Shown here piece by piece: positions 1 to 6,595 of a stretch of DNA of 6,595 nucleotides. This stretch comes from Ignavibacteria bacterium UBA4661 (GTDB lineage Bacteria > Bacteroidota > Ignavibacteria > Kapaibacteriales > UBA4661), in contig DHLT01000333.1 in assembly GCA_002405405.1 (NCBI GenBank), forward strand, positions 1,227-7,821, in the 5' to 3' direction. Under the pieces are notes generated by a model that saw nothing but the letters and a program-made list of their open reading frames with translations, searched no databases and was not told the DNA's origin. Position 1 is the stretch's first letter; each line of letters begins with the position of its first letter. Both the position numbers and the translations under genes were made by a program.

Positions 1-1082
1 TTTATAACACCGGGCTCATTCAATGATGCTTCATAAAATTGCCCAGCATTGAGCACAGCAACTTGCTGATTATTGACAAGAACACGAGTTGAATCATACG
101 CCGCAAGGACACGATACAAATCAGTACCAACAGCTGTTTCCCCGCGGGCACGAGTATAGGGCGTGATAAATACTTGCTTACCCCATGTTTCAAGCGGTGG
201 TATTTGTTCAAGCAAAAAATCGCGCGAAGCCAGTGTTGCGGAAAGTTGTACTGGTAAAGTTGCTCGCTGATGACTACCAAAGACTCCCACGGGTTTTGTA
301 GCCTTTACACGCGTTCCTGTTAAATCAAAATTTCCACCTTGATTGCGAAAATCTGCTTGCACCAAGTATGCATCACCACGATTTAGTCGAACACGCTGTA
401 CTTGCATACCATTGTTACGAGTATTTGCGGAAGGCGTAATAACAACATCAGTACTATCAACGACACCAACAACCACAAACTGTGAAGGTGTTGGTGGTGG
501 CGCATTCGATGATGCAAATGCACGTGTCGGACCATCATCGGTTGGATATGACATTACTACATACTCGATACCAAGAGTATTCGTTGGATATGCAAGAAAG
601 GCATCGCTCGTATTGGTAGCTACACTCAATCCATATACTGTAACATCATTTTGTGTTTGAATGTTAAAGGTAAAAGGAACAACACGTTCATTGTCAGAAT
701 CAGTCGCCAATGCCCCAAATTGATTGTACCCCAAAAGTGCCGCTTCACGAAAGCTAATAACATACCGATACACTTGCGTAGGATCGCTAATCGTAAAAGG
801 AATCGTAATGACATTACGTGCACGATTGCGGTAACGAATGAAACCTGATGTCGGAACATCACACGTAACAAAAATATAGAGTGAGTCCGGCGGTGTAGGA
901 ATACTTGGAGGTGGTGTTGAATGAAAATTTGGCGGAAAAGCAAACCAAAAGTCACGTCCGCGCGCATCAGGTATCGATCGATTTTGTGCGGACATCGGCT
1001 CAGCTACAGCAAGTAGGAATATGCCACACAGTAGTAAAGAGAACCAATAATGAGAACGATATGGATGCGCATGTTCAGGCAT
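1..1082 (-). CDS. Secreted protein with IgGFc-binding N-terminal domain (3' end outside window)
   Basis: The frame is open from an ATG at 1082 to the left edge: 360 codons with no stop, so the C-terminus is missing. Residues 1-33 form a signal peptide: a His/Arg-containing n-region, a hydrophobic stretch around residues 12-27, then a likely cut near MSAQ. The mature start carries GRDFWFAFPPN (42-52), typical of bacterial proteins with the IgGFc-binding N-terminal domain. The domain itself runs from about 135 to the edge: DVTVYGLSVATNTSDAFLA (146-164), GIEYVVMSYP (171-180), QFVVVGVVDSTDVVITP (201-217), DLTGTRVKATKPVGVFGSH (253-271), then PPLETWGKQVF (295-305) and DLYRVLAAYDSTRVLVNN (321-338). 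In FCB bacteria such proteins are usually large, exported, and often end in a type IX sorting domain; that end is not visible. The name comes from mammalian FCGBP, and antibody binding is not implied. An upstream in-frame ATG at 1160 is possible, but 1082 gives the better signal peptide. No clear Shine-Dalgarno sequence is seen. Confidence 0.85.
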   Translation of the reverse strand, partial: MPEHAHPYRSHYWFSLLLCGIFLLAVAEPMSAQNRSIPDARGRDFWFAFPPNFHSTPPPSIPTPPDSLYIFVTCDVPTSGFIRYRNRARNVITIPFTISDPTQVYRYVISFREAALLGYNQFGALATDSDNERVVPFTFNIQTQNDVTVYGLSVATNTSDAFLAYPTNTLGIEYVVMSYPTDDGPTRAFASSNAPPPTPSQFVVVGVVDSTDVVITPSANTRNNGMQVQRVRLNRGDAYLVQADFRNQGGNFDLTGTRVKATKPVGVFGSHQRATLPVQLSATLASRDFLLEQIPPLETWGKQVFITPYTRARGETAVGTDLYRVLAAYDSTRVLVNNQQVAVLNAGQFYEASLNEPGVI

Positions 1083-1108
1083 AACAAAACAACCGTGAAG
1101 AAAAAAGA

Positions 1109-1119
1109 GCTGGTTACAA
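1109..1119 (-). promoter_or_regulatory. 11-base motif TTGTAACCAGC upstream of the IgGFc-domain gene
   Basis: Read on the minus strand, TTGTAACCAGC begins 37 bases before the ATG at 1082. The same 11 bases occur upstream of the divergent plus-strand signal-peptide gene, in the same orientation relative to that gene. It lies in the 165-base gap after the receptor gene. No role is established; it may be a regulatory element or coincidence. Confidence 0.25.
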
Positions 1120-1247
1120 GAAGACTGTCCATGATTCTTGCTCCCAGTATAAGAACCCATGACCTCAATACTTGTTACGAATCTGCCGATTCTTTAACGA
1201 CAATCCTAATAGAATTCCCCCTAAGATACGACTAATAGTTACCCATC

Positions 1248-3866
1248 TTAAAACTCAATGCTGAACCCGAAGGTTGGTAAAATCGGCAACATACCGACCA
1301 TGCGTGTTGTAACGCGGTTCGTGGTTCTATCAACCCGATAGTTATATGCAATAACATTCGTCCGATTATAAATGTTAATGATATCCAAATACACACTCCA
1401 CTTCAATCCAAACCATTCAGGATACGTAGTAAAGCGCACGTCGAGTCGATGATAATCCGGCAAACGAATTTGATTGATATTCTCTAAACCACCACGATCA
1501 ACATCAAACACCAATCCACGAAAATCTTGATCGATCTGTGCTGTACGTGCCCCGGTTTGTGCGTCATTTTGCAAAGTAATTCTTGGCTTTACACCAAGCG
1601 CACCCGTCCATGGAAAACCTGTACCATATGCCCATGTTACATTCACATCCCAGTTTTTAGCAAACTTATATCCACCTACGATATTCAGAGCATGACGACG
1701 ATCAAAATTAAATGGTATAATTAATCCATTACGGAATCGATTCGACCACGACAACGAGTATGATGCCCATCCGTATAGTGTATTTTCACCGACTGATTGA
1801 ATCTTTTGGAGCAAGAATTCAACACCATACGATTCGCCCGTTGCATTATTTACGGGAATGGTTGTGAGTGAATCACCAATCGATTGCGTAATACGCCAAC
1901 CTTCGCGCTTGGTAGAATCAGCACCCGGAATCCGCGTAGTTGTATAGACCGTTCCCTGTTGCGTCTGCGGAAGAATAACATTATCAAAACCTTTATAGTA
2001 CGCCTCGACTCGCACTTGCCATTCAGGCGTAATCATGCGCTCCAATCCAAGAACATAATGCGTAGCTTTCTCAGCAGAAAGTTCACGAAGCCATGGACCC
2101 GTAAAATCAAGAAAAACACTTCGGTCAAATAATTTTTCATAACCGGGCGATTGATAATAAATGCCGTATGCGGCACGCAGAGTTGTATTGAGATCAAAGG
2201 CATATGATGCTGATAAGCGCGGTGCGAGGTAGCTTTTGTTGATAAGGGTAAAGACATCATAACGTAGCCCCGGTTGAATCGTCAGCTGAGGTGTAACACG
2301 AATATTATCGTGAATATATCCCGCAAAACGGGGATATTCAATAATACTACCAAATGATTCCGGTAATTGTGGTACACGTGGATTCACAGCACGTAGAGCG
2401 ATTAAGCGCGGATCGAGAAGTAACGTAAAATCAACAGATGTCGTAATAAAGTCTGTATTCGCCCCAAACTCAAGGGTGTGATTGCCGAGTCGCCAAGTTG
2501 CATCTGTTCGATAGGTTACTTTTTGGAAATTAAACGATGTTGTTCCTTCAACCGAAAACAGTGTCGGTACTTGTAGTCCTGCCCTGCGCAAAGAATCTTG
2601 TAATTGCTCAAACTGGTCGCGTGTCAGATCAGGAATACCCACCGCAACCTGACTTCCCCCCGAGCCACCAAAAGTATTTGCTCCTTTGTTACGATACCAT
2701 GATGCACTGCTACGGAGAACAAAGTTGTCGGTTGGCGTCCACTTCCAAGTCAGCCCTATCAAATCATTAAATGAACGATCTATCAGTGACAAACTATCTG
2801 CACGCTCACGACTTGCCCCACTGGTAAATTCAGTGTTATCACGGCTGGTAATCATATTTAACGATACCATATGATCGCTGTGGGGTTGTACCGTGAATTT
2901 AGCTTGCAGATCACGAAAATTCGGCAAGGCAACATCACCATCGACAGCACCCGTGGAGCGCGCAATGGGTCCGGCAATCAAATCATAGTATGTTCGTCGT
3001 GCCGATACCAAATACGCACCATTCCAAAAAGGTAATGCTCCCTCGATAATCCCATTTGCCGCAACAATACTGGCATTGAGCTTTCCGGAAATATATCCTT
3101 TGTCGCGAGCGCCATCACGATACTTGATATCAAGAACAGCAGACAACCGGTCACCATACTGTGCAGGAAATCCACCGGTCATAATTGCAATATCACTCAC
3201 AATATCAGGATTAAACATCGAAATAAATCCATACAAGCGGTACGGATTAAATACCTCAAGATTGTCGATGAGAATCAAATTTTGATCCGGGCTGGAACCG
3301 CGAATAACTAACTGCGAAGAAAAATCGCTTGGTGCAACAATACCCGGCAGCGTTTGCAATGTACGGAAGACATCTTCCACCGCACCTGCTTTGAATTTTG
3401 ACTCTCGTGGATCGATCTTTATCACACTTGGTCGTGTATCAGTTTGGTCCTGCTTACGGCGAGAAGCACTCACCTCTACATTTTGCAAAAAAACAGAAGA
3501 TTCTTTGAGTGTGAGATTGAATGTATTTGTTTTCCCGGCAATGACTTCCACACGCTGTACAACAGTAGTAAAACCAACCGCTCGTGCCTCTAGCTGATAT
3601 ACACCTGCCGGAATATCGTGAATAACAAATGATCCATTTGATCGCGTCACTGCACCATGCAGTACTTGCTTAGAAATAGTATCATCACTTGTTTTTTTTA
3701 ATGACAAGCGGACACCTGACAACACACCACCTTGTCCGGAATAGACTTTACCAGCAATAGAGCCAACCAATGACAGCTGAGTAGTGCGCTGTATCTGCGT
3801 CTGCCCAAATACCACCACAGTACTCACGACATACAACCAAATAGCACAAGTAGTAAGAAACTTCAT
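1248..3866 (-). CDS. TonB-dependent outer-membrane receptor with carboxypeptidase-regulatory-like domain
   Basis: An 872-residue protein that most likely sits in the outer membrane and imports a ligand using TonB-ExbBD energy. Residues 1-22 are a signal peptide (MKFL..., hydrophobic core 8-20, cut near VVFGQ). Residues about 35-122 form a carboxypeptidase-regulatory-like beta-sandwich, with GKVYSGQGGVLSGVRL and then DIPAGVYQLEARAVGF (84-99). The plug domain covers about 130-250: VEVSASR, VFRTLQTLPGI (166-176), QLVIRGSSPDQNLILIDN (185-202), NPDIVSDIAIMTGGFPAQYG (219-238) and RLSAVLDIKYRDG (240-252). The remaining 620 or so residues form the beta-barrel, ending in the aromatic terminus FGFSIEF expected of outer-membrane barrels. 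The frame is open up to 4205, but that upstream part overlaps the methyltransferase gene; ATG 3866 directly precedes the signal peptide and has a G-rich, weakly Shine-Dalgarno-like GGGGG just before it. No SusD-like partner is adjacent within the window, so the substrate is unknown. Confidence 0.93.
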   Translation of the reverse strand: MKFLTTCAIWLYVVSTVVVFGQTQIQRTTQLSLVGSIAGKVYSGQGGVLSGVRLSLKKTSDDTISKQVLHGAVTRSNGSFVIHDIPAGVYQLEARAVGFTTVVQRVEVIAGKTNTFNLTLKESSVFLQNVEVSASRRKQDQTDTRPSVIKIDPRESKFKAGAVEDVFRTLQTLPGIVAPSDFSSQLVIRGSSPDQNLILIDNLEVFNPYRLYGFISMFNPDIVSDIAIMTGGFPAQYGDRLSAVLDIKYRDGARDKGYISGKLNASIVAANGIIEGALPFWNGAYLVSARRTYYDLIAGPIARSTGAVDGDVALPNFRDLQAKFTVQPHSDHMVSLNMITSRDNTEFTSGASRERADSLSLIDRSFNDLIGLTWKWTPTDNFVLRSSASWYRNKGANTFGGSGGSQVAVGIPDLTRDQFEQLQDSLRRAGLQVPTLFSVEGTTSFNFQKVTYRTDATWRLGNHTLEFGANTDFITTSVDFTLLLDPRLIALRAVNPRVPQLPESFGSIIEYPRFAGYIHDNIRVTPQLTIQPGLRYDVFTLINKSYLAPRLSASYAFDLNTTLRAAYGIYYQSPGYEKLFDRSVFLDFTGPWLRELSAEKATHYVLGLERMITPEWQVRVEAYYKGFDNVILPQTQQGTVYTTTRIPGADSTKREGWRITQSIGDSLTTIPVNNATGESYGVEFLLQKIQSVGENTLYGWASYSLSWSNRFRNGLIIPFNFDRRHALNIVGGYKFAKNWDVNVTWAYGTGFPWTGALGVKPRITLQNDAQTGARTAQIDQDFRGLVFDVDRGGLENINQIRLPDYHRLDVRFTTYPEWFGLKWSVYLDIINIYNRTNVIAYNYRVDRTTNRVTTRMVGMLPILPTFGFSIEF

Positions 3867-3939
3867 TCGACCCCCAAAAGAATGATAGAAATTTTTATCG
3901 ACGGTGTTGAGTAACATTATTCGCGTGTACGGTTTTATT

Positions 3940-6195
3940 TTACGACTTCTTGATAAAACGCGCACCAAAAGCTCCATCTGTACCGTGCACATGCGGAAAT
4001 GTTTGCAGATAACCGTCTTGGCAAGCACTTGCAGGTAGAAACGCTTCTGCACGCTCCAAGACAAACTCAGGATAACTTGCAAGAAACCACTCTGCAACTT
4101 GGACATTCTCTTCGAGCTCTGTTGAACATGTACTGTAGACGAGAGTACCACCCGGTTTAACCATATGCACAGCATTGGAAAGAATTTCTCTTTGCAACTG
4201 TACAAGCGACTTTAATTCGTCTTTCTCCAGTTTCCATTTGATATCGGGATGTTTCGCAAGAGTAACGATACCGGAACATGGCGCATCAACCAAGACTACA
4301 TCTGCTTGTGCATCAAAGTTGTATTGACGTGCATCCTGACAAATTGTTTTGACAATCGAGATACCAAGACGTGCAATATTTTCCTTGATAATACGAAGCT
4401 TTCCATCGTATTTATCAACCGCCACTATCTTACCTTTGTTCTCCATCAGCTCTGCCATGAAAGTTGTTTTACCACCCGGTGCAGCACACAAATCGTAAAC
4501 AAGTTGATCGGGCTTCGGATCTGCCAAACGAACGACCAACGATGCGCTAACATCTTGCACGGAAAACCACCCATTTTGGAATGGCTCCCAGTCGCGGACA
4601 GCTGCCAAAGAGTTTACCAGATAGCTTCGAGATTCCAAAGGCGATTGAGTAAACTTTATGCTCTGCTCTTTTAAACTCTCTAAGTACCCTGCAAGTTCCT
4701 CATTACTTGCTCGAAGTGCATTCAATCGCAAGGTTACTTTGGGTCGTTCATTGTTAGCAATCAGTAGCTTTTCAGTTGCCTCTTCGCCAAATCGCTCTAC
4801 CCAACGCTTGACCATCCATTGCGGATGAGAATAGCTTATTGAAGCAAATCGAACAAAATCTTCTTCGCGTGCCGGGAATCGAATATTCTTAATGTTTTGC
4901 AAGATGTTCCGCAAGACAGCATTAACAAGATTTGCAGAACGGGTTCCTTTCAAGCGTTTAACAATTTCTACTGATTCATTTACAGCGGCAAAAGGTGGAA
5001 TTTTAGTCAGCATAAGCATTTGATACAAGGCAATACGCATGGCATTCTTGACCGGCACAATGCATTTGACAAACTCACCATGATAAAAGCCCGTAAGCAC
5101 CCAATCCAATTTCGACTGCCAACGCGTAACGCCATAGACCAATTCCGTAAGCAAAGCACGATCAAGCGAATTTAATTCTTGATTTACTTCATGCTCATGT
5201 TCGAGTAACTTATCGAGATAGACATCTGCTTGGTCATAGCGTGATAAAATGCGAATTGCTGCACCACGTGCACCATTATACAAGGGGTCTTCATCGCGGT
5301 TGATTGCTAAGTCATTATTCACACGAAACTCCGGATAACGATCATCGACAGGTCCTTTAGGGATAAACATTTTTCTCCGATTCGGTTCTTGAGTACCGTA
5401 TTCGTTGAACTCACGAGACTGAGCTGCACGTGGTTCATGATGCTCAGCCGATCCACTCGGATGCTCACGGTGAGAACTTCTTAGCTCTTGTATGCCCACA
5501 GCATCTTGCGCAATGCTGCGTTCCTCAGCATCATGTTGGGTCGATTCATGCTCTATTGTCTCACGACTATTGTTACTATCATTGCCTTTAAGATTTCTAC
5601 GATCGTAACGTTGATCCTGACCTTGTCGTTGCGATTGACGGTCGAAACGTTTTCCACCATGAGGTGTTCTTTCTTCAGAACGCTGCTCATTACCATAATT
5701 TGTCGACGCTTCAACAGAAGGGTGTTTTCCGGTTTCTACCTGCAACTGTTCATGCTCAGTAGCAGGATGTCTTTCAGAAGATTGACTATGCCGATGCTGT
5801 CTGTGTTCATGGCGACCATGGCGTGGAGAGCGTTGCTCATTATGTTCACGATTGCGTCCATGCTCGTGGCGTGACTCGTTCTTTGATCTCTTGCGCTCGT
5901 TAGGTGACTGTTGCCCTTGCTCAGTGGATACTGTTGAAATCTGCTCTTCTTGGGTATTTACTGATTCGTCTTCTTTTCGGTAATGCTTCGGGTCGCTATC
6001 TCTGCGTCGATCACGATTTTGTTCACGATCCTGCTCGCGGTTTTGCCAATGTTTACCTTTCTTGTGCTCATGACGGTTATGTTTATGATTGCGATGAGGA
6101 TGCTTACTCTGAGGATGTTCTCCTGGATGTTGCCCTGAACTTTCTTTACCTACTTGTTGTTCTTTTTGCTCTAACGGCAATTCTTGGTTATGCAT
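3940..6195 (-). CDS. rsmB: RsmB/NOL1/NOP2-type 16S rRNA (cytosine-5) methyltransferase with long disordered N-terminal extension
   Basis: This enzyme is predicted to transfer methyl from S-adenosylmethionine to carbon 5 of a cytosine in 16S rRNA (C967 in E. coli). Residues about 305-435 form the NusB-like RNA-binding domain (ARGAAIRILSRYDQADVYLD, LDRALLTELVYGVTRWQSKLD, NLVNAVLRNIL). A linker with SYSHPQWMVKRWVERFGEE (454-472) follows, then the Rossmann methyltransferase domain, about 540-751. SAM-binding motif I is DLCAAPGGKTT (568-578). Motif IV is VDAPCSG, with Cys640, which assists product release in this family. Motif VI is YSTCS, with Cys690, the expected covalent nucleophile. The enzyme core therefore looks intact. 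Residues 1-275 are extra: about 275 aa of charged low-complexity sequence absent from the 429-aa E. coli enzyme. Met276 (codon at 5370) could start a conventional 476-aa form. The substrate position is by family analogy. The receptor gene follows after 73 bases. Confidence 0.93.
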   Translation of the reverse strand: MHNQELPLEQKEQQVGKESSGQHPGEHPQSKHPHRNHKHNRHEHKKGKHWQNREQDREQNRDRRRDSDPKHYRKEDESVNTQEEQISTVSTEQGQQSPNERKRSKNESRHEHGRNREHNEQRSPRHGRHEHRQHRHSQSSERHPATEHEQLQVETGKHPSVEASTNYGNEQRSEERTPHGGKRFDRQSQRQGQDQRYDRRNLKGNDSNNSRETIEHESTQHDAEERSIAQDAVGIQELRSSHREHPSGSAEHHEPRAAQSREFNEYGTQEPNRRKMFIPKGPVDDRYPEFRVNNDLAINRDEDPLYNGARGAAIRILSRYDQADVYLDKLLEHEHEVNQELNSLDRALLTELVYGVTRWQSKLDWVLTGFYHGEFVKCIVPVKNAMRIALYQMLMLTKIPPFAAVNESVEIVKRLKGTRSANLVNAVLRNILQNIKNIRFPAREEDFVRFASISYSHPQWMVKRWVERFGEEATEKLLIANNERPKVTLRLNALRASNEELAGYLESLKEQSIKFTQSPLESRSYLVNSLAAVRDWEPFQNGWFSVQDVSASLVVRLADPKPDQLVYDLCAAPGGKTTFMAELMENKGKIVAVDKYDGKLRIIKENIARLGISIVKTICQDARQYNFDAQADVVLVDAPCSGIVTLAKHPDIKWKLEKDELKSLVQLQREILSNAVHMVKPGGTLVYSTCSTELEENVQVAEWFLASYPEFVLERAEAFLPASACQDGYLQTFPHVHGTDGAFGARFIKKS
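5371..6195 (-). other. His/Arg/Glu/Gln-rich disordered N-terminal extension of the RsmB-type protein
   Basis: These 275 codons encode a strongly hydrophilic stretch with about 29 histidines by my count, many Arg, Glu, Gln, Asn and Ser, very few hydrophobic or aromatic residues, and no cysteine. His clusters include KHPHRNHKHNRHEHKKGKHW (31-50) and HGRHEHRQHRH (126-136). A short near-repeat NREQDREQNRDR (52-63) uses different synonymous codons in its two halves (CGC GAG CAG and CGT GAA CAA), which suggests selection on protein composition rather than recent DNA duplication. The frame stays open and the bias is uniform up to the NusB-like domain. It is predicted to be intrinsically disordered; RNA binding, metal binding or condensate formation are guesses. 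Confidence 0.7.
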
Positions 6196-6229
6196 AGTGT
6201 GAATGAAAAAAATGTTCTACGAAAAAAAA

Positions 6230-6248
6230 TGTTCATACGTTATGAACA
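6230..6248. promoter_or_regulatory. Perfect 8-3-8 palindrome, candidate operator
   Basis: TGTTCATA, spacer CGT, TATGAACA: two perfectly complementary 8-base arms, 34 bases upstream of the rsmB ATG. An A-tract followed by TGTTC precedes it twice (TGTTC at 6213 and at 6230, 17 bases apart). It lies just downstream of the candidate -10 element TAGTTTTG for the minus-strand gene, so it would overlap the start of transcription, a typical place for a repressor site. It could also fold as a short hairpin in the 5' leader. No regulator can be named. Confidence 0.45.
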
Positions 6249-6252
6249 CTTG

Positions 6253-6260
6253 CAAAACTA
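6253..6260 (-). promoter_or_regulatory. Candidate Bacteroidota-type -10 element for rsmB
   Basis: Minus-strand TAGTTTTG matches the Bacteroidota -10 consensus TAnnTTTG exactly. It lies 57 bases upstream of the ATG at 6195. A partner -33 TTTG/TTG at the usual distance is not clear; the nearest TTG (6289-6287) is 26 bases upstream, longer than expected. The call depends on the organism using this promoter type. Confidence 0.35.
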
Positions 6261-6397
6261 ACAAACTCCCTACAGACAGCTTTCTGCAATACAAGAATTC
6301 TTTCGTAGAAAGATTTCATGAAAGCTTATACAAAAGAAGTTTGGATTTAGAATTGGACTACGAATAAATCTTTGATAATTTCCTACGTCTTTACGCA

Positions 6398-6413
6398 TAA
6401 CTATTAATCGTTA
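6398..6413. promoter_or_regulatory. Imperfect palindrome upstream of the plus-strand gene
   Basis: TAACTATTAATCGTTA is symmetrical around ATTAAT except for one mismatched pair. It ends 60 bases before the ATG at 6474, in a plausible promoter-proximal position. Its AT-rich composition makes chance symmetry likely, so this is only a possible operator. Confidence 0.2.
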
Positions 6414-6428
6414 GGTACTTTTTTCTCT

Positions 6429-6439
6429 TTGTAACCAGC
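6429..6439 (+). promoter_or_regulatory. 11-base motif TTGTAACCAGC upstream of the plus-strand signal-peptide gene
   Basis: This is the second copy of the 11-base motif also found upstream of the IgGFc-domain gene. It begins 45 bases before the ATG at 6474 and has the same orientation relative to its gene. The bases just before it are pyrimidine-rich in both copies. The role is unknown. Confidence 0.25.
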
Positions 6440-6473
6440 ATATAGCTTCCTTTTGTTTTCTTGCGGTGAACTT

Positions 6474-6595
6474 ATGATTCATACCATTGTTTCTTTTCGC
6501 TCTCTCTTACTTTCTGTTCGGGCTGGTGGTATGATGATTCTTGCATTGTTGTGCATGATATCCGGCACATACACTACCCACGCTCAAATCAGTAA
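6474..6595 (+). CDS. Start of an exported protein, signal peptide only (3' end outside window)
   Basis: The frame is open from ATG 6474 to the right edge: 40 full codons. It begins MIHTIVSFRSLLLSVRAGG, followed by a strongly hydrophobic core MMILALLCMISG (residues 20-31) and then TYTTHAQIS, giving a good signal-peptidase I site after THA with Gln at +1, as is common in Bacteroidota exports. A weak Shine-Dalgarno-like GGTG lies five bases before the ATG. Met20 or Met21 could be the true start, which would leave a shorter signal peptide. The gene is divergent from rsmB and shares the 278-base intergenic region with it. The mature protein is outside the window, so no function can be assigned. 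Confidence 0.7.
   Translation, partial: MIHTIVSFRSLLLSVRAGGMMILALLCMISGTYTTHAQIS

Larger units (their letters stand above)
6215..6310. repeat. 10-base inverted repeat in the divergent intergenic region
   Basis: TTCTACGAAA at 6215-6224 has its exact reverse complement TTTCGTAGAA at 6301-6310, with 76 bases between the arms. The 19-base palindrome and the candidate -10 element lie between them. The arms could be two copies of one regulator's site in opposite orientation, or the stem of a large hairpin. An AT-rich background raises the chance of coincidence. Confidence 0.4.

Noticed and set aside
343..967. Short open frames on both strands inside the IgGFc-domain gene region
   Set aside because: The continuous minus-strand frame from 1082 has a signal peptide and family motifs throughout; the others are out-of-frame shadows.
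1083..1160. Alternative start for the IgGFc-domain gene at ATG 1160 (26 extra codons)
   Set aside because: The frame is open to this ATG, but the added residues are not signal-peptide-like and would place the hydrophobic core unusually far from the N-terminus; 1082 is preferred.
1083..1247. Possible terminator between the receptor and the IgGFc-domain gene
   Set aside because: Only weak 5-base stems were found (such as GAATC-GGCA-GATTC on the minus strand), without a following U-tract.
3867..4205. In-frame upstream extension of the receptor to an ATG at 4205 (113 extra codons)
   Set aside because: It overlaps the end of the methyltransferase gene in another frame, has no receptor-like content, and would bury the clear signal peptide that begins at ATG 3866.
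4249..4674. Plus-strand 141-codon open frame inside rsmB
   Set aside because: It is antisense to the conserved methyltransferase domain and has no recognisable protein character.
5488..6197. Two plus-strand open frames (128 and 97 codons) opposite the low-complexity tail, resembling membrane proteins
   Set aside because: Their hydrophobic look is the mirror of the charged, His/Arg/Glu-rich codons on the minus strand; no independent start signals or family features are seen.
6299..6326. Additional small palindromes TCTTTCgtaGAAAGA and TTTCATGAAA
   Set aside because: They are short and AT-rich, and are expected by chance in this composition; not listed as separate features.
6353..6379. Sigma-70-like pair TTGGAC and GATAAT for the plus-strand gene
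   Set aside because: The spacer is 15 bases, both boxes are imperfect, and Bacteroidota-type bacteria often do not use this consensus.
1..6595. CRISPR arrays, tRNA or rRNA genes, insertion sequences
   Set aside because: No regularly spaced repeats, cloverleaf-like sequence, transposase frame or terminal inverted repeats with target duplications were seen.

Overview
The window looks like chromosomal DNA from a Bacteroidota/Chlorobiota-type (FCB group) bacterium, possibly an Ignavibacteria- or Kapabacteria-like lineage. The evidence is a TonB-dependent receptor preceded by a carboxypeptidase-regulatory-like domain, a secreted IgGFc-binding-domain protein, signal peptides ending near an Ala-Gln or Gly-Gln junction, starts mostly without a clear Shine-Dalgarno sequence, and one sequence matching the Bacteroidota -10 box TAnnTTTG. 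The lineage is inferred from gene style; no phylogenetic marker was compared.

Layout. Three genes lie on the minus strand and are transcribed right to left: an RsmB-type 16S rRNA cytosine-5 methyltransferase with a very long charged N-terminal extension (6195 to 3940), an outer-membrane TonB-dependent receptor (3866 to 1248), and the first 360 codons of a secreted protein with an IgGFc-binding N-terminal domain (1082 to beyond the left edge). The gaps are 73 and 165 bases, with no convincing terminator in either, so partial co-transcription is possible. On the plus strand, a divergent gene begins at 6474; only its signal peptide is inside the window.

The 278-base divergent intergenic region (6196-6473) is AT-rich. 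It holds a perfect 8-3-8 palindrome, a 10-base inverted repeat with 76 bases between the arms, an imperfect palindrome and a candidate promoter element for the methyltransferase gene.

How the genes relate. The methyltransferase is cytoplasmic and acts in ribosome maturation. The receptor and the IgGFc-domain protein are cell-envelope or secreted proteins. Nothing in the sequence ties the two roles together, and there is no SusD-like partner next to the receptor within the window. I do not see a new multi-gene system here. The most unusual item is the roughly 275-residue His/Arg/Glu/Gln-rich disordered extension on the rRNA methyltransferase, followed by the palindromic region upstream of it.
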